Assembly (NCBI RefSeq): GCF_020829645.1
Contig: NZ_JAIVFS010000010.1
Coordinates: 62,001 to 126,000, forward strand
Length of the DNA stretch: 64,000 bases
Source of the DNA: Nostoc mirabile CHAB5784
Lineage (GTDB): Bacteria > Cyanobacteriota > Cyanobacteriia > Cyanobacteriales > Nostocaceae
Direction of reading: 5' to 3'
The position numbers and the translations under genes were made by a program. A model generated the notes under the pieces. The model did not search any database. It worked only from the letters and a program-made list of their open reading frames with translations, and was not told the origin of the DNA. Of the stretch, positions 1 through 6,932 are shown in pieces (the stretch's first letter is position 1; every line of letters begins with the position of its first letter).

Positions 1-1477
1 GTTCCTGAATTCCACCCAGGATGTAAACCAATAATTTCGCCGCCAAATCCCGTCCAGCAACCTGAACCCGCTTTTTATTTGGGTCATACAAAACCCCATA
101 CCAAAGAGATTGGGGATATTCCATACCACTAAAACCACCTTGCTGGTCAAACTTCCGCAGTTTCTTAAAAATATCTGCTAGGGAAAAACCTTTTTTAAAA
201 ACTAAAATTCCCAAAGCTTGCGCTAATGCAACTTGAGCAACCGGACGAAAAAGCATATTTCCTTCACCTCCATCCTTCTCAAAGCTGAAGCGCCGTAAAG
301 CTGGTGTATCCTCGTGTTCTAAAATTTTATAACTAGAAAGACTAGCCAAAGAATCAAATAGCTTTTTAAATTCCTCAATTCCCTGCTCAAGTTCTTCATC
401 CTCTGGACGCATGGGAATTAGACCTTTCTCCAAAGGTTTCCAGTGAGGGAACTTTTGAGCCAAATATCGCTCAGACATATCTTGCAGAGCTTGCAAAGTC
501 GTTAAAACTGTAGAATTGGAGGCTACTGTTGCACTATTCCAATTGACACGGGGATTACGCTCTTGTCGTTGTTCTAATAGTGGATGTGTAACTGCAATTT
601 TTCTAGCAACGATCGCAAAACCATCATCTTCATTCAACTGTGTTAGCTGACCTTTAGTCAAGGGTGCAGCCATCAGGTTGACATGAACAAAAATCGATCT
701 CACTCTCCGCCTTGCCTGGGTGCGAGTTTCTCCAGCCGCTACCGCACAAATGAATTCAATACCAATTTTTTCCTTGGGTAAATTTTGCAAGTAAGCAAGG
801 TCTACTTGGTACTTTTCTATCAAATCATTGACTGTAATAAAACTGTCATCAGCACCTTTATCTTTTTTATAGCGCTGGAGTTTACGAGTTTTAACTAACT
901 CCATCAACCCCTGTACACCCATTAATCGGTGTTGACCATCTAACGCATAAATAGTCACATCATCTTCAGAAATATTTAGCAGACCTACCTTACCGTCTTT
1001 ATCTAAGGGTATAAAATCAGTAGTAGACTTTGTGGCGCGTCCTTCACTATCCCACTCAGCAGCTTTGGGATTATCCACCCACGGTTGATTAATCACCACC
1101 AGCACCGCCGGAAACTTGTGATTTTGTCGAGCTGCCAAATACTGCACTAGCGGTGCTTGACGTGACCAATCAAGGGGACGCTGCTGAATTTCATCAATAC
1201 TATCCGCGTCAATATCGACATTATCAGTCTCTGGATTATACTTTTTTTGAAACAGAGGTAAGCCAGAGGCGAAGTGAACCCGACCTGCAAACCATTCCAG
1301 TGTAACGGAGCTAACATAAGCCTCAGTACCACCCATCTCGGTTTTTTGAACGAGAATCTGATCTTTTCTCCCTAAAAACTTCTCCAGGAGTAAAGCTAGT
1401 ACCTGTTTTTCCTTGTTTTCTCGTTCCAGGTACTCTCTAGCGATGTCAGAAGTTGGGTCAGATGTACTATCTTTCAT
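1..1477 (-). CDS. dndB: DndB, DGQHR-domain protein of DNA phosphorothioation (3' end outside window)
   Basis: The reading frame is open from an ATG at 1477 to the left edge, about 492 codons, so the C-terminus is missing. The protein contains the diagnostic DGQHR motif at about residues 180-184 (context YALDGQHRLMG), followed by a region matching the DndB/DGQHR family. DndB proteins are accessory to phosphorothioate modification, and in characterised systems they bind the dnd promoter and repress transcription. Here it is transcribed divergently from dndC across a 172-bp spacer that holds an 18-bp perfect palindrome, which fits a regulatory role. Identification is secure from the motif and from the adjacent dndCDE. 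Confidence 0.9.
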   Translation of the reverse strand, partial: MKDSTSDPTSDIAREYLERENKEKQVLALLLEKFLGRKDQILVQKTEMGGTEAYVSSVTLEWFAGRVHFASGLPLFQKKYNPETDNVDIDADSIDEIQQRPLDWSRQAPLVQYLAARQNHKFPAVLVVINQPWVDNPKAAEWDSEGRATKSTTDFIPLDKDGKVGLLNISEDDVTIYALDGQHRLMGVQGLMELVKTRKLQRYKKDKGADDSFITVNDLIEKYQVDLAYLQNLPKEKIGIEFICAVAAGETRTQARRRVRSIFVHVNLMAAPLTKGQLTQLNEDDGFAIVARKIAVTHPLLEQRQERNPRVNWNSATVASNSTVLTTLQALQDMSERYLAQKFPHWKPLEKGLIPMRPEDEELEQGIEEFKKLFDSLASLSSYKILEHEDTPALRRFSFEKDGGEGNMLFRPVAQVALAQALGILVFKKGFSLADIFKKLRKFDQQGGFSGMEYPQSLWYGVLYDPNKKRVQVAGRDLAAKLLVYILGGIQE

Positions 1478-1542
1478 GTTAAATTTTAAAAACAGAATAA
1501 GATTATGTCGTTTAATTATCCAAAAAACTGGATATTAGTAGT

Positions 1543-1560
1543 AAAGTTTTTAAAAACTTT
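1543..1560. promoter_or_regulatory. 18-bp perfect palindrome in the dndB/dndC divergent spacer
   Basis: AAAGTTTTTAAAAACTTT is identical to its reverse complement. It lies 66 bp upstream of the dndB start and 90 bp upstream of the dndC start. A dyad in a divergent promoter region of a regulated operon is a candidate operator, possibly for DndB itself, but this is inference: AT-rich palindromes also occur by chance and no promoter boxes could be assigned with confidence. Confidence 0.35.
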
Positions 1561-1563
1561 TCT

Positions 1564-1615
1564 TTAACCCACGGAGGTGGGTTTTGTCTGTATAGCCGCG
1601 AATTTTATTCGCCCG
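1564..1615 (+). repeat. REP-like double palindrome, copy A
   Basis: There are two hairpins: AACCCAC/GTGGGTT with a 4-base loop (1566-1583), then a GTATAGCCGCGAAT...ATTCGCCCG hairpin (1590-1615). The same two-part unit recurs in inverted orientation at 3322-3373, and its second half recurs at 3857-3887 and 3907-3938. It sits in the 5' leader of dndC. Confidence 0.75.
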
Positions 1616-1649
1616 AATATTAGGCCAGTGTTTCCAGAGAGAAGGAGAA

Positions 1650-3308
1650 ATGACTACAGCACAACAAGCAGAAAATAAAGGTCAGCAAACACGTACTGTA
1701 GCAGAGTTAGTGGACTACATCCAAGCTCTCACCATTGAAATTCAAGAATTGTATTGTTTGGATGAGATACCTTGGGTGGTGGGCTATTCGGGCGGTAAAG
1801 ATAGTACTGCTACTTTACAGCTTATCTGGAATGCGATCGCAGCACTACCAGTTGAAAAGCGAAAAAAGACTATTCATGTTATTACAACGGACACACTAGT
1901 AGAAAACCCTGTAGTCTCTGTTTGGGTACGCAAATCCTTAGAAAGGATGAGGGTTACTGCTAAAGAACAGAAAATGCCCATAGAACCCCATTTATTACAA
2001 CCAGAAATTAAAGAGACATTCTGGGTAAGCTTGATTGGAAAAGGTTATCCAACGCCACGAGGAAAGTTTCGTTGGTGTACAGACCGTCTGAAAATTCATC
2101 CTTCTAACCGCTTTATCCGTGATGTGGTTAGAGTAAATGGGGAAGTTATTCTTGTTTTAGGTACGCGCAAAGCTGAAAGTGTCAAACGTGCTATCTCAAT
2201 GGAGAAACATCAAGCAGGTAGCCTAAAAAATCGTCTAACTTCTGATTCAACTTCACCAACATCTCTGCTTTACCATAGTGTAAGCTTGCCTAATTCTTTA
2301 ATTTATAGTCCTATTGAAGATTGGCGTACTGATGAAGTTTGGATTTACTTAAATCAATGGCAAAACCCTTGGGGATATAGCAACAAAGACTTATTCACCA
2401 TGTATCGAGGTGCTACAGCAGATAATGAATGTCCTCTAGTTGTTGATACTTCTACTGCTAGCTGTGGTGATTCTCGATTTGGTTGCTGGGTTTGCACAAT
2501 TGTTAGTAAGGATAAATCAATGGAGGCAATGATTCAAAATGATCAAGAGAAAGAATGGATGCAGCCTCTATTAGATATCCGCAATGAATTAGATAATAGA
2601 GATGACCGCGATAAAAGAGACTTCCGTCGCATCTGGGGAGAAGTCCAACTTTTTGAGCGTCATGTAGATGGTGAAGCTTCTATTGAACCAATTCACGGCC
2701 CCTATACCAAATATTGGCGGGAACATTGGCTTAGACGATTATTAGAAGCGCAAACAAAAACCCGTCGTACAGCACCAGAAAATATGCGCGACATTACCCT
2801 AATTACTCTAGAAGAAATGAGCGAAATTCGCCGTATTTGGCTAGAAGACAAACACGAATTTGATGATAGCTTACCCCGGATTTATCAAGAAGTGACTGGC
2901 GAAGAATTTCAAGATCCCCGTCCTGGTGCTGACTATAGCCTACTAGGTCGTGATGAATGGATAGTATTAGAAGAAATCTGTGAAGGTGACGCGATGCACT
3001 TGGAACTTATGGCGAAATTGTTAGACACAGAACGCCAATATCGCAAAAAGACTCGTCGTGTGGGAATATACGAAACCCTAGAAAAATGTTTTAATACAAG
3101 TTCCCGTTCTCCAGAAGATGCGATTAAAAATGCTCGTTTGAAACGTGAATTAAGCGAAGCAGTTAGTCAAGGTGACGTTGCAAAAGTCAAGCAGATGACT
3201 TTAGGCGATGTTGCAGCAATCAATGAAGTAGATGAAGCTGAAAGTGAAAGTGATCAGCAGGTAACTTGGGCAAGTATGAAATTCAAAAAGAGAAATTCGG
3301 AAGAATAA
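1650..3308 (+). CDS. dndC: DndC, PAPS-reductase-like ATP pyrophosphatase of DNA phosphorothioation
   Basis: This 552-aa protein carries the PP-loop SGGKDS at residues 47-52, as in PAPS reductase and ATP pyrophosphatases. It also has five cysteines that fit an iron-sulfur site: C143 in RWCTDRL, C261, and C272, C279 and C282 in a CGDSRFGCWVC stretch. DndC is thought to activate the DNA backbone with ATP for sulfur insertion, with sulfur delivered from a cysteine desulfurase. An AAGGAG stretch ends just before the ATG. The gene is bracketed by inverted REP-like palindromes (copies A and B), which is unusual. It is divergent from dndB and collinear with dndD and dndE. Confidence 0.93.
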   Translation: MTTAQQAENKGQQTRTVAELVDYIQALTIEIQELYCLDEIPWVVGYSGGKDSTATLQLIWNAIAALPVEKRKKTIHVITTDTLVENPVVSVWVRKSLERMRVTAKEQKMPIEPHLLQPEIKETFWVSLIGKGYPTPRGKFRWCTDRLKIHPSNRFIRDVVRVNGEVILVLGTRKAESVKRAISMEKHQAGSLKNRLTSDSTSPTSLLYHSVSLPNSLIYSPIEDWRTDEVWIYLNQWQNPWGYSNKDLFTMYRGATADNECPLVVDTSTASCGDSRFGCWVCTIVSKDKSMEAMIQNDQEKEWMQPLLDIRNELDNRDDRDKRDFRRIWGEVQLFERHVDGEASIEPIHGPYTKYWREHWLRRLLEAQTKTRRTAPENMRDITLITLEEMSEIRRIWLEDKHEFDDSLPRIYQEVTGEEFQDPRPGADYSLLGRDEWIVLEEICEGDAMHLELMAKLLDTERQYRKKTRRVGIYETLEKCFNTSSRSPEDAIKNARLKRELSEAVSQGDVAKVKQMTLGDVAAINEVDEAESESDQQVTWASMKFKKRNSEE

Positions 3309-3321
3309 GAATAATATAATA

Positions 3322-3373
3322 CCGGGCGATTGGAAATCGCGGCTACACAGACGAAACCCACCTTCGTGGGTTA
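3322..3373 (-). repeat. REP-like double palindrome, copy B (inverted)
   Basis: This is the reverse-complement version of the unit at 1564-1615: a CGGGCGAT...ATCGCGGCTAC hairpin, then AACCCAC-CTTC-GTGGGTT (3356-3373). It ends 7 bp before the transposase ATG, so it is the left-end palindrome of that gene as well as an inverted partner of copy A across dndC. Confidence 0.75.
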
Positions 3374-3380
3374 AAGAGAA

Positions 3381-3794
3381 ATGAGATCAAGTTTTACGCA
3401 ATTGTATGTGCATTATGTTTGGGCGACTTGGGATAGATTGCCCATAATTACGCCTGATATTCAGAAGTTAGTTTACGGGGCAATTATTCGGGAATCTGAA
3501 CAGTTAAAATGTACCGTAATTGCAATTGGTGGTATTGAAGATCATATACATCTGCTAACGGGTTTTCCGCCAACCATCAGTATCTCTGAATTGGTTAAAC
3601 AAATTAAAGGAAGTTCTTCCCATTTCATCACCCACGAAATCAAGCCAGGTGAGTTTTTTAAATGGCAAGGTAGCTATGGAGCTTTTACAGTTAGTCATGA
3701 TGCCATTGATAATATAGCCAATTACATCAGAAACCAAGCTAACCACCATAGCCAAAAATCAATCATTCCCACCTGGGAACTAACTCAAAAATAA
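3381..3794 (+). CDS. Y1 / REP-associated tyrosine transposase (IS200-like TnpA)
   Basis: This 137-aa protein of the Y1_Tnp fold has an HUH metal-site motif HIH (H55, H57) and a catalytic tyrosine candidate Y115 in YIRNQ. It also has the usual KGSSS and WQGSYGAF segments. The length fits single-domain IS200/RAYT transposases, which cut and rejoin single-stranded DNA at hairpins. It is inserted between dndC and dndD in the same orientation and is flanked by REP-like palindromes carrying a GTAG tetranucleotide before the stem (B upstream, C and D downstream), the hallmark of a RAYT/REP arrangement. The frame is intact. It could also be called IS200-family; the palindromes favour RAYT. Confidence 0.85.
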   Translation: MRSSFTQLYVHYVWATWDRLPIITPDIQKLVYGAIIRESEQLKCTVIAIGGIEDHIHLLTGFPPTISISELVKQIKGSSSHFITHEIKPGEFFKWQGSYGAFTVSHDAIDNIANYIRNQANHHSQKSIIPTWELTQK

Positions 3795-3856
3795 CCCAAG
3801 AACTATGAATTTAGTCCGCGTTCGCGTAGCGTTCCGAAGGAAAGGCGGACTTCGCT

Positions 3857-3887
3857 TGTGTAGCCGCGAATTCCATTCGCCCGATAT
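3857..3887 (+). repeat. REP-like palindrome, copy C
   Basis: TGTGTAGCCGCGAATT followed by CCATTCGCCCGATAT forms a GCGAAT/ATTCGC stem preceded by GTAG. It lies just downstream of the transposase gene in the same orientation as copy A and opposite to copy B. A further imperfect dyad (AGTCCGC...GCGGACT) lies just upstream at about 3812-3850. Confidence 0.7.
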
Positions 3888-3906
3888 CTTATAAACTTCG
3901 CCTGCC

Positions 3907-3938
3907 TGTGTAACCGCAAATCTCATTCGCCCGGTATT
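3907..3938 (+). repeat. REP-like palindrome, copy D (diverged)
   Basis: TGTGTAACCGCAAATC followed by TCATTCGCCCGGTATT is a diverged copy of the palindrome at 3857-3887, in direct orientation about 50 bp further on. It lies in the leader of dndD. Confidence 0.6.
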
Positions 3939-3971
3939 TCTTTCCCCGGTATTTAATAATCTTAAAACTCA

Positions 3972-5957
3972 ATGATATTTCTTGAACTCGTATTACAAAA
4001 CTTTGGCCCCTATAGTGGGAAACAGGTAATCAATCTTAACCCTAAAATTGATCAGGAAAACTCACACCCAATTATCCTCTTAGGTGGTATGAATGGCGGC
4101 GGAAAAACCACTCTTATGGATGCCATTCGTCTCGCCCTTTATGGCGCTCGTGCCCAATGTTCTACCCGTGGTAATTTAAGTTATAACGATTTCCTCAATC
4201 AATGTGTTAACAACAAAATAGATCCAGTTCTAGACACCCGGATTGAATTACTTTTTGAACATATTGAAAACGATAAACCAATAAAATACCGTGTTGTGCG
4301 TAGTTGGACAAAAAATCCTAAAGACGGTAAAGATACATTAGGTATTTTAGGCGACAGTGATACATGGCCTGATGCATTAGTTAATATCTGGGATGAATAT
4401 ATTGAAAATCTTCTACCATTAGGTATTTCTAACTTATTTCTCTTTGATGGTGAACAAGTTAAAGAACTTGCAGAACAGGAAATACCACCACCAGTTGTAG
4501 TAGATGCAATACGTGGACTTTTAGGGCTAGAGTTAGCAGATCGTTTAGCAGTTGATTTAGATATTTTAGTTAACCGTAAGCTGAAAGAAGTTGGTACTAG
4601 TAAGGATTTAGCAAACTTAGAGGAAATTGAAAGTAGGTTAACCCAACAGCAAGAAGATTATCAAACAACAGTAGAAAAATTAGAAACTTTCAAAAATCAG
4701 GTAGAAGAGTTAGAACAAAAGCAGCAAAAAGCCTTTGATAAATTCATTTCTGAAGGTGGGAAGATTGCAGCAGAACGAAATCAACTAGAACTACAACAGG
4801 ATACAAAAACTGCGGAAATTGAACAAGTCCATCAATTGATGTGTGAATTGGCGGCTGATGTTTTACCTCTGGCATTAATTCCCAATTTGCTTACTCAGGC
4901 TCAAGCACAGGGGGAAAAAGAATTTCGCCATCAACAGGTACAAATCTCTAAGGATTTGTTACTTGAACGAGATCAGCGCTTACTCGCTTGGCTAACTCAA
5001 GTGGAAATTCCCCCAATACAAGTTAAACAAATTCAATCATTTTTAATCCAAGATGTAGATAGTTTATATGCAAAAAATATCCAGATAGAAGCGCCTTGGC
5101 TATTAGCAGATGATGAAACTTTAAGTCAGCTAGATAATCTCATATATCACTTACAAAATTCTAAATTTTCTGCAAAAGAGAAATTAGCTATTCTCAAAAA
5201 TAAAGAAGAAGAAATTCATACTCTAGAAAGACAAGTGCAAACAGCAGCAGCACCAGAAGATTATACAAAGCTGCGTCAAGGACTAGAAGCGGCACAAAAT
5301 AAAGTTGTTGAAGCTAAAGCAAATTACGAAACAATTCGCCGTCGTTTAGCTGAATTAGAAACTATTATTGCCAAGTCAAAAAAGGAATTAAGTGATTATA
5401 CTGTAGAAAATATTAAACATAAAAATAGCGAACATATTATTACCTCAGCAGCAAAAGTTCAAAATACACTCAAGATTTTTCGTGAGAAATTAACCCTGCG
5501 AAAACTCAATAAATTAGAGGAAGAAGTTAAAAATTGCTTCCTTTATCTCCTCCATAAATCAGATTTAGTGCATCGCATCACCATTGATACTAAGACTTTT
5601 AGCCTTTCACTTTACGATTTAAATGGTAAACCTGTCCCTAAACATCGCCTCTCGGCTGGCGAAAAACAACTACTTGCGATCGCTTTCCTCTGGGGTTTAG
5701 CTAAAGTCTCTGGACACCGCCTACCAGTAGCAATCGATACCCCACTAGGCAGACTAGACTCCTCTCACCGGAGTAACTTAGTTGAACGTTACTTTCCATC
5801 CGCCAGCCATCAAGTAATTTTGTTATCTACCGATACTGAGATTGGAAAGAAAGAAGTCGAAACATTGCGAGAAAACGAAGCGATCGCCCGTGAATACCTG
5901 CTCAAATACGACTCCTCCACCCGCCAAACAACCATACAACCAGGATATTTTTGGTAA
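3972..5957 (+). CDS. dndD: DndD, SMC/Rad50-like ATPase of DNA phosphorothioation
   Basis: This 661-aa protein has an N-terminal Walker A GGMNGGGKTT (residues 38-47), a long charged coiled-coil middle (about 210-300 and 400-500), an ABC signature LSAGEKQ (about 560-566) and a Walker B VAIDTP (about 586-591). This is the layout of DndD. It lacks a Rad50-type CxxC zinc hook. DndD is proposed to hydrolyse ATP and reshape DNA during sulfur insertion. Its TAA stop (5955-5957) lies inside the first unit of a heptamer repeat array, so the array may have replaced the native 3' end. No clear ribosome-binding site precedes the ATG. Confidence 0.93.
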   Translation: MIFLELVLQNFGPYSGKQVINLNPKIDQENSHPIILLGGMNGGGKTTLMDAIRLALYGARAQCSTRGNLSYNDFLNQCVNNKIDPVLDTRIELLFEHIENDKPIKYRVVRSWTKNPKDGKDTLGILGDSDTWPDALVNIWDEYIENLLPLGISNLFLFDGEQVKELAEQEIPPPVVVDAIRGLLGLELADRLAVDLDILVNRKLKEVGTSKDLANLEEIESRLTQQQEDYQTTVEKLETFKNQVEELEQKQQKAFDKFISEGGKIAAERNQLELQQDTKTAEIEQVHQLMCELAADVLPLALIPNLLTQAQAQGEKEFRHQQVQISKDLLLERDQRLLAWLTQVEIPPIQVKQIQSFLIQDVDSLYAKNIQIEAPWLLADDETLSQLDNLIYHLQNSKFSAKEKLAILKNKEEEIHTLERQVQTAAAPEDYTKLRQGLEAAQNKVVEAKANYETIRRRLAELETIIAKSKKELSDYTVENIKHKNSEHIITSAAKVQNTLKIFREKLTLRKLNKLEEEVKNCFLYLLHKSDLVHRITIDTKTFSLSLYDLNGKPVPKHRLSAGEKQLLAIAFLWGLAKVSGHRLPVAIDTPLGRLDSSHRSNLVERYFPSASHQVILLSTDTEIGKKEVETLRENEAIAREYLLKYDSSTRQTTIQPGYFW

Positions 5958-6012
5958 TTCGTAATTCGTAATTCGTAATTCGTAATTCGTAATTCGTAAT
6001 TCGTAATTCGTA
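5954..6012. repeat. STRR heptamer array, 8 x GTAATTC
   Basis: Eight perfect tandem copies of GTAATTC plus 3 bases. It overlaps the dndD stop codon and separates dndD from the antisense four-helix-bundle gene. The reverse-complement array lies on the other side of that gene (6441-6480). This is a short tandemly repeated repetitive sequence typical of heterocystous cyanobacteria. Confidence 0.95.
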
Positions 6013-6013
6013 G

Positions 6014-6370
6014 TTATTTACCTTTGAGCCGTTTGGTGGAAGCAACTAGAATTTTGCCAATTTCGTTTGCCTCTTGGAGGAGTAGTTGAAATTTGTGTCT
6101 ATCCACTAGTTCGGATTCAATTAATATTTCCAACCAGTATTGTGTTTCTCTTGCTTCTTTCAAAGCAATTTCTAATTTATTGATAAAATCTTTACTAGAT
6201 TGGGCAGACTGTGCTTCTCGTACATTTGCACCAATCGAAGTACCAGAACGGAGTAATTGTTTAGATAAAATTCGATAAACTCCAGATTTTTCATCTAAAA
6301 AGCAACAAGCTTTAACAATTCTTATTGCAAAACTTCTTATCCGGTCAGTAATACTACTATTAGTTACCAT
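6014..6370 (-). CDS. Four-helix bundle protein (23S IVS / S23-type family)
   Basis: This 118-aa helical protein has the conserved elements of the bacterial four-helix-bundle (S23/IVS) family: SGTSIGANVREA, DFINKLEIALKEARETQYWL and a C-terminal EIGKILVASTKRLK. Members occur in 23S rRNA intervening sequences, beside diversity-generating retroelements (Avd) and alone; their function is mostly unknown. The gene is antisense to the dnd operon and sits exactly between inverted STRR arrays, separating dndD from dndE. The frame is intact from an ATG at 6370. A role in phosphorothioation is not indicated; insertion as a unit with the repeats is more likely. Confidence 0.85.
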   Translation of the reverse strand: MVTNSSITDRIRSFAIRIVKACCFLDEKSGVYRILSKQLLRSGTSIGANVREAQSAQSSKDFINKLEIALKEARETQYWLEILIESELVDRHKFQLLLQEANEIGKILVASTKRLKGK

Positions 6371-6440
6371 ATTTTTCTTTTAAATCATAATATCTATGTT
6401 TCCCGCATATAAAAGAAAAACTAGAGTCTTAGTCTAAATC

Positions 6441-6480
6441 AATTACGAATTACGAATTACGAATTACGAATTACGAATTA
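6441..6480. repeat. STRR heptamer array, about 5 x AATTACG
   Basis: Five tandem copies of AATTACG plus a partial one. The unit is the reverse complement of the array at 5954-6012. It ends 2 bp before the dndE ATG, so it occupies the position where a ribosome-binding site would lie. Confidence 0.95.
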
Positions 6481-6482
6481 TT

Positions 6483-6869
6483 ATGGAATCCCCCATCGAA
6501 AGAATTAAACTCTCCCAAACAGCCAAAGACCAACTTACCAAACTCAGACGTAGCACCAAAATCGACCAATGGAATATCCTATGCCGTTGGGCGTTTTGTC
6601 GTTCCCTCGCAGAAGCAACCGCACCTTCCCCCGTCCCAATTCCCCAAGATAGCAACGTCGAAATGACTTGGCGCGTCTTTGGCGGCGAAATGTCTGATAT
6701 ACTCCTCCTCGCCCTCAAGCAACGCTGTCACAATGACGGTTATTCCACCGACAAAGAAACCCTCGCCACCCAATTCCGCTTACATTTGCATCGCGGTATT
6801 GCCTACTTAGCAGGCGATCCAAATATCAAGAAAATTGAAGATTTAATTGAACTGGCCATTAAACCTTGA
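6483..6869 (+). CDS. dndE: DndE, DNA phosphorothioation DNA-binding protein
   Basis: This 128-aa protein matches DndE by its start (IERIKLSQTAKDQL), the central segment around WNILCRWAFCRSL and TWRVFGGE, and the C-terminal LHLHRGIAYLAGD. DndE is a small protein that binds (nicked) DNA and is essential for phosphorothioation in studied systems. In most dnd operons it follows dndD closely; here about 525 bp carrying an antisense gene and two heptamer arrays intervene. The start codon is immediately preceded by repeat sequence with no Shine-Dalgarno. Confidence 0.9.
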   Translation: MESPIERIKLSQTAKDQLTKLRRSTKIDQWNILCRWAFCRSLAEATAPSPVPIPQDSNVEMTWRVFGGEMSDILLLALKQRCHNDGYSTDKETLATQFRLHLHRGIAYLAGDPNIKKIEDLIELAIKP

Positions 6870-6894
6870 AAGAATATTAGGTGCTTGGTGTCTT

Positions 6895-6927
6895 AATTAC
6901 GAATTACGAATTACGAATTACGAATTA
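6895..6927. repeat. STRR heptamer array, 4 x AATTACG
   Basis: Four copies of the same heptamer as at 6441-6480 plus a partial one, filling most of the 63-bp gap between dndE and the methyltransferase gene. Three arrays of one sequence family therefore punctuate the 3' half of the dnd operon. Confidence 0.95.
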
Positions 6928-6932
6928 GTATC

